NCBI GenBank assembly: GCA_028688225.1
Contig: JAQTYQ010000020.1
Span: forward strand, 1-64,000
Direction: 5' to 3'
Origin: Opitutaceae bacterium
GTDB taxonomy: Bacteria > Verrucomicrobiota > Verrucomicrobiia > Opitutales > Opitutaceae
Length of the DNA stretch: 64,000 nt
Below, in pieces: positions 41,514 through 51,178 of the stretch. A model generated the notes under the pieces. It had not been told where the DNA came from. It made no database searches and was given only the letters and a program-made list of their open reading frames with translations. The first letter of the stretch is position 1, and the number at the start of each line of letters is the position of its first letter. Both the position numbers and the translations under genes were made by a program.

Positions 41514-43166
41514 ATGAAACGTTTTCTTCAGTTTCTCAAAAAAGAGAGCACGGATTTTCGCACGCCTCTGTTGGTGGCGATCGTCGCGGCCGGCATCATC
41601 AACGGCATCGGCGTCATGGTGGCCGTGCAAGCCGTAGGCTCGCTCCAGCCGGGCCGGATCAACACCTCGGCGTTCATCCTGTTCGCCGCCTGCATTGTCG
41701 GTTACTGGATCAGCAAGGAGTTGGTGCTCAATCGCACCACGATCATCCTCGAGCAAATCATCGAGCGCCTGCGCCTGCGCATCCTGTATAAAATCAGGGA
41801 GACGGACTTGCTGCCCTTCGAGGGCATGGACCGGGGCCGCATCTACGCGACGCTGTCGAGCGACGCGGTCGGCATCTCGACCTCCGCCGGCCTGGTGATC
41901 AACGCCAGTTCGTCACTGGTGATGCTCATCTTCACTTTCCTGCTGCTCGCCAGCATTTCCGTCAACGCGCTGATGATGACCGTGATCCTCGTGGGCATTG
42001 TGATCGTCTACTACATGCGGTACAGCCGTTACGTGGGCGAACAGCTCGCCTGCGCCACCACCAAGGAGAATGAGTTCTTCGAAAACCTGAACGGCCTGCT
42101 CAGCGGCTTCAAGGAGCTCAAGCTCAACCGCGACAAGCGCAACGACTACTTCGGCGAGGAAATCGAGCAGGTCGTGCATGCCACCAACGTGCACCGGGCG
42201 GATGCGGGCAAGGCCATGAACCATTCCCTGCTCATTGCGCACACGTACCTTTTCTTCACCCTCGCGGGTCTGATTTTCGTGCTGCCCGTGCTGTCGCCGT
42301 CCGAAACGTCGATCATTCCCATGCTGGTGCCGGTCATTCTTTTTGCCGCCGGCCCGCTGGCCGACGTGGTGTCGTCGATTCCCGCCCTGTCCAAGGCCGA
42401 AGCATCCATCGCCAACATCTATCAACTTGAGGAAGGCATCGACCGGCGCATCGAGGAAATGGCCTCGATCGCGGGTTCCCCCTCTTACCTCCCTCCGCCG
42501 CCGGTCTTCGCCACGCTGAAGTGCGAAGGACTGGCCTTCCAATATCCCAACGGTGGCCAACATCCGTTCCAGATTCAACCCGCCGATTTCGAAATCAAGG
42601 CCGGGCAGATCGTGTTCCTTGTCGGCGGCAATGGCTCCGGCAAATCCACCCTCCTCAAGCTGCTGACCGGCCTTTACCGGCCGGCGAGCGGACGCCTTCT
42701 GCTCAACGGCGAGGAGATCCATGAGAACAACGTCACCCAGCTCCGCGAGATGTTCTCCCCGATCTTCACGGACTTCTACCTGTTCAAGCGCATTCTCGGC
42801 CGGCAATCGGCGGACGAAAACCGCATTGGTGAACTCCTGGCCCGCATGGAGCTCGCCGACCAGACTTCGATCGTCAACGGACGGGTGACGAACTTGAACC
42901 TCTCCACCGGCCAGCGAAAACGCCTGGCGCTCGTGCTTAGCACGCTGGACGATCGCCCCATCCATCTTTTCGACGAATGGGCCGCAGACCAGGACCCCGT
43001 ATTCCGCAAATATTTCTACGAGGTCATGCTGCGCCAGATGGCCCGTGAGGGCAAAACCATCCTGGCCGCCACGCACGACGATCACTACTTCCACGTGGCG
43101 GACAAGGTGTATGCCATGGAATATGGCAGATTGATGGTCTATCAGCCTGCCATCCGCCAGACATGA
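41514..43166 (+). CDS. Cyclic-peptide-type ABC exporter (SyrD/PvdE family)
   Basis: A 550-residue half-transporter with an N-terminal six-helix membrane domain (about 20-310) and a C-terminal ATPase. Walker A is GGNGSGKST (near 370), the Q-loop region lies at EMFSPIFTDFYLF, the signature is NLSTGQRKRLAL (near 463), Walker B is PIHLFDEWAADQDP (near 482) and the switch histidine is in AATHDDHYF. The compact ATPase, DEWAADQDP and THDDHYF wording are those of the cyclic peptide export family (SyrD, PvdE, YojI), which exports lipopeptides and siderophore precursors to the periplasm. It follows the binding protein by 3 nt and overlaps the PPTase start (ATGA). This supports a secreted peptide product. 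Confidence 0.93.
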   Translation: MKRFLQFLKKESTDFRTPLLVAIVAAGIINGIGVMVAVQAVGSLQPGRINTSAFILFAACIVGYWISKELVLNRTTIILEQIIERLRLRILYKIRETDLLPFEGMDRGRIYATLSSDAVGISTSAGLVINASSSLVMLIFTFLLLASISVNALMMTVILVGIVIVYYMRYSRYVGEQLACATTKENEFFENLNGLLSGFKELKLNRDKRNDYFGEEIEQVVHATNVHRADAGKAMNHSLLIAHTYLFFTLAGLIFVLPVLSPSETSIIPMLVPVILFAAGPLADVVSSIPALSKAEASIANIYQLEEGIDRRIEEMASIAGSPSYLPPPPVFATLKCEGLAFQYPNGGQHPFQIQPADFEIKAGQIVFLVGGNGSGKSTLLKLLTGLYRPASGRLLLNGEEIHENNVTQLREMFSPIFTDFYLFKRILGRQSADENRIGELLARMELADQTSIVNGRVTNLNLSTGQRKRLALVLSTLDDRPIHLFDEWAADQDPVFRKYFYEVMLRQMAREGKTILAATHDDHYFHVADKVYAMEYGRLMVYQPAIRQT

Positions 43167-43918
43167 CCGGCGCCACGGCCAGTTCCCTCGCCAGATCTGG
43201 CGGCGGCGTGGCCGCAGCCAGCCTGCAGGCTTTTCTGCCTCCGGGCATGGCTGGTTGCCTGGATGAAGTCAAAGTGCTCGATGAACCGCTCCACGCCGAA
43301 GAAACGCCCGGCACGGAACGCATGGTTCCCACCCGCCTGCGCGAATACGTCGCTGGCCGGACGGCGGCCCACCGTGCCATCCGTGATCTGACGGGTAAGT
43401 CCGTGTCCGTGCCGAAAAACCCGGACCGCTCGCCTGCCTGGCCGGAAGGCCTGTGCGGTTCCTTGTCGCACAGCCGACGCTATGCCCTCTGTGTCGTCGC
43501 CAACCTCGCCCACCACCAAGCCATCGGGGTGGACATCGAGGAGGACTCGCGCCTGGAAGAAGACCTGTGGGATCAAGTCATGACCAAGACTGAACGGACG
43601 TTCCTCGATAGCCTGCCGCGGGAGCGCGCCGTACCGGCGGCTACCCTGCTCTTCAGCGCAAAAGAGGCCTATTACAAATGCCTGGCACAGTGCGTTGCAG
43701 CAAAGGACTTGTTCCCGGAACCCAACCGCGTCGAAACGTCCATTGATTTCGACGCCGGAACGCTTTTCTGTTTGAGCAGGGAAGACAAAAGCCTCCCGAT
43801 AGCGGAGGGACGTTTCCTGCATTTCGACTGGCACTGGATCACGCTTTTTTACGTCCTCTCCCCTACGGCCCATTCTTCCAGTTCGCTGTGCCCACAGTTG
43901 GAGCACCGATTTAGTTGA
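43163..43918 (+). CDS. 4'-phosphopantetheinyl transferase (Sfp/EntD type)
   Basis: A 251-residue enzyme that converts apo carrier domains to their holo form with coenzyme A. The key motifs are present: GSLSHSRRYALCVV (near 99), AIGVDIEED (near 117, Mg2+-binding acidic residues) and FSAKEAYYK (near 168, the WxxKEAxxK-type block). The SLSHS wording and length fit the EntD-like branch. It overlaps the exporter by 4 nt (ATGA) and is the last gene of the biosynthetic operon, where it can activate the five carrier domains (three T and two ACP) encoded upstream. Confidence 0.92.
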   Translation: MTGATASSLARSGGGVAAASLQAFLPPGMAGCLDEVKVLDEPLHAEETPGTERMVPTRLREYVAGRTAAHRAIRDLTGKSVSVPKNPDRSPAWPEGLCGSLSHSRRYALCVVANLAHHQAIGVDIEEDSRLEEDLWDQVMTKTERTFLDSLPRERAVPAATLLFSAKEAYYKCLAQCVAAKDLFPEPNRVETSIDFDAGTLFCLSREDKSLPIAEGRFLHFDWHWITLFYVLSPTAHSSSSLCPQLEHRFS

Positions 43919-43978
43919 CACCCCCTCTCTTCAAAAGTAATTGGATTCCAGATTTAATACATAACCCCCATACACGCC

Positions 43979-44491
43979 ATGAGCACCGAAACCATCGCCA
44001 TCGAGGAAGCCATTCCAGAAATCGAAACCACTGAAACCCGAGCCCTCAAGCTCACCCGCCGTTATGCTCTCTGGAGCATGGGCGGTGGCTTGATCCCGGT
44101 TGTCGGTCTTGATATTGCCGCGATCATCACGGCCCAGATCAAGATGCTCCATGACATGTCCAAAATCTACGGCGTAGAGTTCAAGGAAAACCGCGCCAAG
44201 AGCATCGTGACAAGCCTCATCGGCAGCCTCGGCATCGTGCCGATCGGCACCGGTATCCTCTTCAGCGTGATCAAGCTTCTCCCGTTGGTGGGTCCGTTGG
44301 CGGCAACCGTCGCGCTGCCGGTCTCGGCCGGGGCCATCACCTACGCCACGGGCAAGGTCTTTATCACCCACTTCGAATCCGGTGGCACTTTCTTGGACCT
44401 CAATCCCGCCAAGATGAAAGCAGCCTACCGCAAGATGTTCGAGGAAGGCAAAGCGGTCATGACGAAGAAAAGCAAAGAAGCCGCAAAATAG
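43979..44491 (+). CDS. DUF697-type membrane protein
   Basis: A 170-residue protein with an acidic N-terminus and an Ala/Gly/Ile-rich membrane-inserting region. WSMGGGLIPVVGLDIAAIIT (near 33) and GSLGIVPIGTGILF (near 82) form the repeated glycine-rich hairpins of the DUF697 family, and NRAKSIVTSLIG lies between them. The C-terminus is Lys-rich (MTKKSKEAAK). The molecular role of the family is unknown. It begins 61 nt after the PPTase gene and may be read from the same transcript, but a link to the biosynthesis is not shown. Confidence 0.75.
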   Translation: MSTETIAIEEAIPEIETTETRALKLTRRYALWSMGGGLIPVVGLDIAAIITAQIKMLHDMSKIYGVEFKENRAKSIVTSLIGSLGIVPIGTGILFSVIKLLPLVGPLAATVALPVSAGAITYATGKVFITHFESGGTFLDLNPAKMKAAYRKMFEEGKAVMTKKSKEAAK

Positions 44492-44523
44492 CTTCTGACG
44501 CTCACCGGTAACAATTCAGACCG

Positions 44524-44730
44524 ATGATCTTCCCCCCGCTAGTTTTCGTCATCCTGTACGTTGTTTTCTGCTGGCTGTTGGGATATCTGGGCCGGAACGC
44601 CAAGTTCGGGTTCTGGGGGAACTTTTGGGTCAGCGTGATTCTGACCCCCGTCATCGGCATCGTTGTGCTGCTCGCGCAAGACAGCCGCCCGGACCGCAAC
44701 AAAGCCAACTCCCAAGCGCGCCAGCCGTAA
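44524..44730 (+). CDS. Small membrane protein
   Basis: A 68-residue protein with two predicted helices (LVFVILYVVFCWLLGYLG and FWVSVILTPVIGIVVLLA) joined by the short basic loop RNAKFGFWGN, and a polar tail. No named family is recognisable. It starts 33 nt after the DUF697 gene and ends just before a strong intrinsic terminator, so the two are probably cotranscribed. Confidence 0.6.
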   Translation: MIFPPLVFVILYVVFCWLLGYLGRNAKFGFWGNFWVSVILTPVIGIVVLLAQDSRPDRNKANSQARQP

Positions 44731-44764
44731 GCATAATTCAAAAGCCGGTTTTTCGGCGCCTTAG

Positions 44765-44797
44765 GCCCGATCCCAGGAAAGGATCGGGCTTATTTTT
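44765..44797 (+). terminator. Intrinsic terminator after the small membrane protein gene
   Basis: A perfect 9-bp stem GCCCGATCC / GGATCGGGC (44765-44773 with 44781-44789) with a 7-nt loop, followed by TTATTTTT on the plus strand. It probably ends the transcript that includes the DUF697 gene and possibly the whole NRPS/PKS operon. Confidence 0.85.
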
Positions 44798-44843
44798 GAC
44801 CTGCGCTCCATGAGTGAATAAATCCGGATCGGAAAGAAAAATA

Positions 44844-44869
44844 TCCTCCGAAGCTTCAGCGAAGGAGGA
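44844..44869. repeat. Short hairpin repeat downstream of the NRPS region
   Basis: TCCTCC (44844-44849) pairs with GGAGGA (44864-44869) around GAAGCTTCAGCGAA. From memory, this CCTCC-GAAGC-...-GCGAAGGAGG wording is common in intergenic DNA of related genomes, so it is probably a dispersed element. I cannot verify copy number here. Confidence 0.4.
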
Positions 44870-44946
44870 CCTTGTACCCAGACCGGCGGAGGGGTTGATC
44901 TTTTTGCTTTCTGCCGCCAGGACCGGGATCTCCAGCCCGCGCCAGC

Positions 44947-45248
44947 CTACCCGGTTTTCAGGTCGCCCGGCCGCAGGCGTTTTACCCCGGTCCACTTGGC
45001 GCGGAAAAGTTCGTCCAGCGTCGCGCCCACCCCGGGCGGGAGGCGCTGGATCAGCTGCTCCACGGGTGGCAGGGCCTCCTCGGCAGCTTCGGGCGATTCC
45101 AGCCCTGCCTCCACCATCTCCGGTTCCCCCGCAGGCGGTGCTTCCCTCGGCACCACCGTCCCGGCCTCTTCCTCTGCGCCAGCCCCAGTTTCGGCCTTCG
45201 CTTTTCGACCTTGGCCTTTTCCGTCGAGCCGCGCCCCAAGTTCACTGA

Positions 45249-45265
<17 letters not shown>
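44947..45265 (-). CDS. dnaX: DnaX tau-type C-terminal extension, reached by -1 frameshift or slippage
   Basis: In the -1 frame after the A10 run (45256-45265 on the minus strand) translation continues [17 protein letters not shown], through an acidic Ala/Glu/Pro-rich linker, to the compact end [16 protein letters not shown] and [17 protein letters not shown], stopping at 44947. A single slip gives a 484-residue product (1454 nt plus one re-read base). The tail would be where tau contacts the replicase or helicase, although it is shorter than E. coli tau. Ribosomal frameshifting (E. coli) and transcriptional slippage on an A9 run (Thermus) both make two DnaX products from one gene, and the homopolymer here would fit either. 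A simple frameshift mutation or sequencing error cannot be excluded. Confidence 0.65.
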
Positions 45266-46400
<1,135 letters not shown>

Positions 46401-46569
46401 GTTGCGCTAGTCCAAGTCGGAACGGTCGCGGTGCAATCCCAAAAGTCAGAGTTCGGCGGTCAGCACTCAGCGCTCGGCGGTGCACCACCCCCAAGACGTC
46501 GTTCCCAACGCGCCCCTCGCCCCGCCGTGCTGCCTTCAACTCAAAGCTCAGAACCCAAAATCAGCAAAA

Positions 46570-46690
46570 GCGGCCAGGCACCCCACGGCACTGGCAGAAC
46601 GTCGCTACCGTTGCTACCTTCCGGTCCTGGCGGAGTTCACGCGCCTGTCCATGCATGGGACCTGGCCAGGGCGCAAGGTGGGCCGCCCCC
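46570..46690 (-). ncRNA. ffs: Signal recognition particle RNA (4.5S-type)
   Basis: The minus strand contains the diagnostic SRP helix 8 sequence: CCAGGACCGGAAGG followed by TAGCAACGGTAG (about 46608-46630), with the GGAA tetraloop and the asymmetric internal loop that binds Ffh. Flanking arms GCGGCC/GGCCGC and CACC/GGTG close the long hairpin, and a short T-run (46566-46569) follows the 3' end. Ends are approximate; a length of about 105-120 nt fits small bacterial SRP RNA. It sits just upstream of dnaX on the same strand. Confidence 0.9.
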
Positions 46691-46833
46691 GGGCGACTGC
46701 AACACCTATTTTCGCGGCGGGCCCGGCCGGCCCTCGCCGGCGAATTCCGCCCTTGTGCCGCGGACGCCGCATGGTAGAGCTTTGGCCGCGAAGATGGCCC
46801 GCCTTGTACTTGGTCCGGCTCCCGCAGACTGAC

Positions 46834-49080
46834 ATGTCACCCCACTATCTCCTCCGCTGGCTGGGCTGCGTTTTGGGCCTCGGCCTGGCCGGCTGCTTCC
46901 TCTTTGATCCCGTCGGGGCGGCGATCAAAAAGCTGCACCATCCGGCGGCGGCCGTGCGGCGCAGCGCCATCGAGGCCCTCAATCAGCGGTACGACGACCG
47001 GGCCATCGCGCCGCTGATCACCTGCCTGAAGGACGAGGACGCCGGGGTGCGCCAGGCAGCCATCATGACACTGGGCCGATGGGGCCCGGCCCAGGCGGTC
47101 GTTCCGATTTGCGACTGTCTGCGGGATGCCTCGCCGGAGGTGGGCCGGACCGCCGCCGAGACCCTCGCCGTCCTTAATGATGCCCGGGCGGTCGAGCCGC
47201 TCATTGCCAGCCTGGCAACGGATGACACGGAGTTCCGCCGGGCGGCGATCACCGCGCTCGGCCGGCTCGGCTACGCCCGCGCCGGCAAGCCCTTGCTCGC
47301 CCGCCTCCAGGACCAGGATCCCGCCATCGCCGCCGTCGCGGCTGAGGCCCTGGGCGGTTTTTCCAATCTGAAGGTGACGGACGCCTTGATCGCCTGCCTG
47401 GCACAGGAGAGTGAGATGATCCGCCATTCCGCGCTGGATGCACTCTGCCGCATCGGAGCGCCGGCCGTGAAACCGCTCATCGCCTGCCTGAAAAATCCGC
47501 AGGGCAAAGGCCGGGCGCTGGCGGCCGAGGCCCTGGGCCGGATCGGCGATGCGCGCGCGATCGGTTCCCTGATTATTTGTCTGAAAGCACCAGTGTCGGC
47601 GGCCGGCAGCCAGGAGCCTGCCGCCGACATGAACGAGGAGGAGCCGACGGGCACGCCGGCTGACGCGGCCCTGGAGACCAGGCAAAAGGCCGCCGAAGCG
47701 CTGGGAAAACTGGGCCACCCGGCGGTAGCCCCATTGCTCGCCTGCCTGTCCGACCAGGATTCCGCGGTGCGCGGACTGGCCGCAACCGCCCTGGGCCAGC
47801 TTCATGATGCCCGCGCGATCAAACCGCTTATTGACTGCCTGGTGAGTCTTTCCGCCGGGGAGGCCGCGGACGAGGAGGAGGCCACGGAAGTGAATGTGCG
47901 CGAGTCCTTGATCGATGCGCTGACGAATCTGGGCGAACCGGTCATCACGCCGCTCAGCACCTGCCTGCAGGATGACAACCGCCGGCTGCGGCAAGACGCC
48001 GCGGAGGTGCTCGACCGGCTGCACTATCTTCCGCCGGATGCCGACGGGAAGGCGGCCTTTTTTATTCTGCGGCAGGCTTGGGACGAGTTGGTCAAACTGG
48101 GCGCCCCGGCGCTCAAGCCCCTGCTCGCGTGTCTCGACGACGAGGTTGCAGAGATCCGGCCGGGCGCAGCGGAGGCGCTGGGCAGGCTGGGCGACCGTCA
48201 GGCCGTCGATCCGCTGATCAAGTGTCTGCAAGACGAAGCCGTCAGCGTGCAGCAAAATGCCGCCACGGCCCTCGGCCTTCTCGGCGACCGGCGGGCGGTG
48301 GATCCGCTGATCGAGGCCTTCCAAAATGCCGACCCGATGGTGAAACGACCCGCGGCCGAGGCGCTTGGCCTCCTGGGCGACGCCAAGGCCACCGATGTCC
48401 TGACCGGCAGCCTCAAGGACGAGGATGCCGATCTGCGCCAGGTGTGCGCCCAGGCCCTGGGCAAACTGCAGTACCATCCGGCGCAGCCCGAGGACAACAT
48501 CGTCTATCTCATCGCCCTCCAGTCGTGGGATGAGGTGGCCAAAATGGGGGCGCCCGCCCTGGAGCCGCTCGGCGCCTGCCTGTCGGACGGAAGCCTGGAG
48601 GTGCAACGGGGCGCCATCGCTGCCTTGGGGGAAATCGGCGACAAGCGCGCGATCGAACCCCTCAGCGGCGCGCTGCCCGATTGGGATCTTAACGCCGAGT
48701 TGGTGCCGGTGCTGGAACAGCTCGGCTGGAAACCGGCGTCGGAAACGGAGAAAGTCTACGCCTGGATCGGCCGGAAGGATGCCGAACACCTGAAGGCGCA
48801 CTGGGAAATAACCCGGCGGGTCTTGCTGGATGATGTCGGTTCCAGCATCCACCGGCGACTGAAGAACGCCGTCTACAGCTTCCTGGCCATCGGCGAACCG
48901 AAGATCCTGGATGACCTGGTCCAGATCCTGGACAATCAGGACGACAAGGACATTGCCGAGACCTATTTGAACTGCGGTAACGAAAAATTGGCGCAAGCCG
49001 CCCGCGATTGGGCCTCCCGGAATGGCTACATGATCATCCCGATTTCTGGCAGCACCCATACCAGTTGGGGCTCGTGGTAG
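46834..49080 (+). CDS. HEAT-repeat lipoprotein
   Basis: A 748-residue protein with a lipoprotein signal (MSPHYLLRWLGCVLGLGLAGC, lipobox LAGC, Cys21). Nearly the whole mature part is a chain of about 18-20 HEAT-type repeats of roughly 31 residues. Each reads like AVEPLIACLxDEDxxVRxxAAEALGxLGDxR, as in DDRAIAPLITCLKDEDAGVR near 50 and DRQAVDPLIKCLQDEAVSVQ near 455. The repeats form a solenoid used for protein binding; no catalytic domain is seen. The protein should face the periplasm or outer membrane. The frame is open upstream across the SRP RNA gene, so the ATG at 46834 with its signal peptide is the real start. Its function is unknown. Confidence 0.85.
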   Translation: MSPHYLLRWLGCVLGLGLAGCFLFDPVGAAIKKLHHPAAAVRRSAIEALNQRYDDRAIAPLITCLKDEDAGVRQAAIMTLGRWGPAQAVVPICDCLRDASPEVGRTAAETLAVLNDARAVEPLIASLATDDTEFRRAAITALGRLGYARAGKPLLARLQDQDPAIAAVAAEALGGFSNLKVTDALIACLAQESEMIRHSALDALCRIGAPAVKPLIACLKNPQGKGRALAAEALGRIGDARAIGSLIICLKAPVSAAGSQEPAADMNEEEPTGTPADAALETRQKAAEALGKLGHPAVAPLLACLSDQDSAVRGLAATALGQLHDARAIKPLIDCLVSLSAGEAADEEEATEVNVRESLIDALTNLGEPVITPLSTCLQDDNRRLRQDAAEVLDRLHYLPPDADGKAAFFILRQAWDELVKLGAPALKPLLACLDDEVAEIRPGAAEALGRLGDRQAVDPLIKCLQDEAVSVQQNAATALGLLGDRRAVDPLIEAFQNADPMVKRPAAEALGLLGDAKATDVLTGSLKDEDADLRQVCAQALGKLQYHPAQPEDNIVYLIALQSWDEVAKMGAPALEPLGACLSDGSLEVQRGAIAALGEIGDKRAIEPLSGALPDWDLNAELVPVLEQLGWKPASETEKVYAWIGRKDAEHLKAHWEITRRVLLDDVGSSIHRRLKNAVYSFLAIGEPKILDDLVQILDNQDDKDIAETYLNCGNEKLAQAARDWASRNGYMIIPISGSTHTSWGSW

Positions 49081-49257
49081 CTCTGCCGCGTGTCCCGGCG
49101 GAAGGATCGCTGCAGGAAGCCGGGGCAGTCTGGACGCGCGTAAACTATCCAGCCCCTGGCCTGGGGACACGAAGGCGCCCTGGCCGACAAGATCCATGAG
49201 CAAGCGGATCGGCATTAACCATTGTCATCCGTGCAACCCAGGAGTCTTTTCCTTGTC

Positions 49258-50412
49258 ATGACGTCCGTGCCGGGGAAAACAGAAACGCTGAAGATCATCA
49301 TCGCCAGCACGCCGAAGACTGGCAACACCTGGCTCAAGCTTCTCCTCAGTGAAATCTATGATCTGCCGCAGGTCGAACTGTTGCCCCGCCTTGAGCCTGG
49401 TGATTGGACCGCCCTGGGGCCGCGGTGGATCGCGCATCAGCACTTTCTGCCGGAACCGTTGCTGCGCGAATGGGGCCGGGAGCATGGCGTGATTTTTCTC
49501 ACCACCATCCGTCATCCGGGCGATGTGCTGGTCTCGCTGCGGCATCACCTGCAAAATCAGGCGGTGCCGCCGACTGCAGAACCGTCCCAACCGGCCTCCA
49601 TGCTGCTTGACGCCCCCTCCGCTTACGGCGAGCACACCTGGCGGTTTCTCGAGCATGGCTTTTACCTGGTTTTGCACGCCTCGATTTGCTGGTGGCGGGG
49701 CGGGTGGGCGGAGGCCGTCCGTTATGAAGATTTGTGTGCGCAGCCGGTCGCCACCCTCCGGGCGCTGACCAACCGGATTCTGCCGGTGCCAGAAGAGCGT
49801 CTTCAACAGGCCGTGGCCGCCTGTGAAATCACCCGTTTGCGCGAACGGAGCATGGCCGGCCAGAAATTCTTTCGCAAAGGGACGCCGGGAGGCTGGCGGA
49901 CAGACCTGCCTCCTGAGATGCAGGAGTGGCTGGTCTCCGCCGAGCCCTATCGCACGCAACTGAACCTGCTGGGTTATCCGGTGTCGCCGGCGAAAACCCC
50001 GGAACCGATCCCGGAGCGGACCCGCGGACCGTTTGCCGCCGGGGGGCACTTCGCCAACGGGGTGAAAATCGCGCCGGTACTGGCCCGGCTTTTTGCAGAA
50101 CTGCCCAAAAGCCTGAGTAAGCAATGGTCCGACCCGACCGCGGTGGGGAACGACTCGTTTTTTGCATGGCTCAACCGGCCGGCCGCGGCCGATCCGTCGG
50201 CCGGATCCGCGGTCCCCGTTGTTACGGAGCTAACCCACCAGCTCTATCGCATGCTTCCCGAACTGCAGAAGCTCTATCCGGATCCGTTCGGCCGGGATCG
50301 CATGTCGCTGAGCAACTGGCTGCTCTATTTCGGGATTGCAGGGTACGCTCTTCCTGACGTCGCATTTGCCTTGCCCGTCATTCGCTCCTACGCCGCTGGT
50401 CGTGTGATCTGA
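49258..50412 (+). CDS. Sulfotransferase-domain protein with C-terminal extension
   Basis: A 384-residue protein. The N-terminal half (about 1-235) is a PAPS-dependent sulfotransferase: the 5'-phosphosulfate loop STPKTGNTWLK (near 17), the 3'-phosphate block TTIRHPGDVLVSLRHH (near 81) and the RYEDLCAQP motif (near 157). The C-terminal 120 residues (from about 265) read FANGVKIAPVLARLFAEL ... GNDSFFAWLN ... LQKLYPDPFGRDRMSLSNWL. These resemble segments found in bacterial polysaccharide or glycosyltransferase proteins (S/F-W-x-W-L-N, F-P-D-P-F-G-x-D-R) rather than sulfotransferases. It may sulfate a surface glycan or a small molecule. ATG 49258 is preferred to the upstream TTG. No operon partner is visible. 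Confidence 0.8.
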   Translation: MTSVPGKTETLKIIIASTPKTGNTWLKLLLSEIYDLPQVELLPRLEPGDWTALGPRWIAHQHFLPEPLLREWGREHGVIFLTTIRHPGDVLVSLRHHLQNQAVPPTAEPSQPASMLLDAPSAYGEHTWRFLEHGFYLVLHASICWWRGGWAEAVRYEDLCAQPVATLRALTNRILPVPEERLQQAVAACEITRLRERSMAGQKFFRKGTPGGWRTDLPPEMQEWLVSAEPYRTQLNLLGYPVSPAKTPEPIPERTRGPFAAGGHFANGVKIAPVLARLFAELPKSLSKQWSDPTAVGNDSFFAWLNRPAAADPSAGSAVPVVTELTHQLYRMLPELQKLYPDPFGRDRMSLSNWLLYFGIAGYALPDVAFALPVIRSYAAGRVI

Positions 50413-50503
50413 ACCGACCAAGACGCACGCAGGGCCGACATCGGCTTCACCGTGTTACAAATTCAGTTTCGCGCGCGACCAGTGTCCAGTTCCCTGCCGG
50501 AGG

Positions 50504-51058
50504 TCAGGCTGCCAGCCGTGCCACCACCCGCTCGACGATGCCGTCCACGGCCCAGAGCCGGCCAATGCCCTCATAGCCGCAGGCGAGCATGCCTTCCTCG
50601 GGGCCGATGAATTCCACGCCGCGCGCCTTGAGCACGGCGACGTTGGCCGCGGTCGCGGGATGCGTCCACATCTTGCCGTTCATCGCCGGGGCGATCAGCA
50701 CCGGGCAGCGGGTCATGAGATAAAGCGAACTCAGGAAATCCGGCGCGAGGCCGGCGGCGAACAGCGCCATCACGTCCGCCGTGGCCGGAGCCACCAGCAG
50801 CAGGTCCGCCTTCTCTGCCAGCTCAATGTGGCCGGGGCGCCAGCCGTTGCCCTCGTCCCACAGATCGGTTGCCACCGGCTGCCGCGCGAGGGTCTGCAGG
50901 GTGAGCGGCGTGATGAACTTTTGGGCCGCCGCTGTCATGACCGGCGTCACCTCCGCCCCGAGTTTGCCCAGCCGGCTGGTCAGGTCGGCGGCCTTGTAGG
51001 CTGCGATGGATCCGGTCACTCCCAGGACGATCTTCTTGCCTGCCAGCGGTTGCTCCAT
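50504..51058 (-). CDS. coaC: Phosphopantothenoylcysteine decarboxylase (stand-alone CoaC)
   Basis: A 184-residue flavoprotein of the HFCD family that decarboxylates phosphopantothenoylcysteine in coenzyme A synthesis. The motifs are GKKIVLGVTGSIAAYKAADL (near 8, FMN phosphate loop), the conserved His in GHIELAEKADLLLVAPATAD (near 76), and the PAMNGKMW (near 125) and ACGYEGIGRL (near 160) substrate-binding segments. Most bacteria fuse this to CoaB (ligase) in a protein of about 400 residues. Here the frame stops after the CoaC domain, so CoaB must be encoded elsewhere. ATG 51058 matches the family start. Confidence 0.9.
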   Translation of the reverse strand: MEQPLAGKKIVLGVTGSIAAYKAADLTSRLGKLGAEVTPVMTAAAQKFITPLTLQTLARQPVATDLWDEGNGWRPGHIELAEKADLLLVAPATADVMALFAAGLAPDFLSSLYLMTRCPVLIAPAMNGKMWTHPATAANVAVLKARGVEFIGPEEGMLACGYEGIGRLWAVDGIVERVVARLAA

Positions 51059-51124
51059 GCGGGCAGGAAACCAGCGGGCCGGGGCACCCGCAAGCCCGCA
51101 ATCCGCCGGTGCCTTTGGCAATCA

Positions 51125-51178
51125 AAAGGTGGGGCGCGCTCCGAGAGCGCCGCAGCGCGTTCTGCTGGCTCTACCTTT
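51125..51178. repeat. Branched palindromic element
   Basis: Outer arms AAAGGT (51125-51130) and ACCTTT (51173-51178) enclose an inner hairpin (GCGCTC-CGA-GAGCGC) and a second short stem (AGC...GCT), giving a possible three-way junction. A separate 8-bp hairpin with an ATCA loop (GCTGCGGC/GCCGCAGC) follows directly. The form suggests a REP/BIME-like intergenic unit between coaC and the CpxP-like gene. Confidence 0.5.

Noticed and set aside
44820-44995. Minus-strand small ORF containing SSFAEASEDIFLSDPD
   Set aside because: It is a translation of an intergenic hairpin repeat, with no start context and no protein family.
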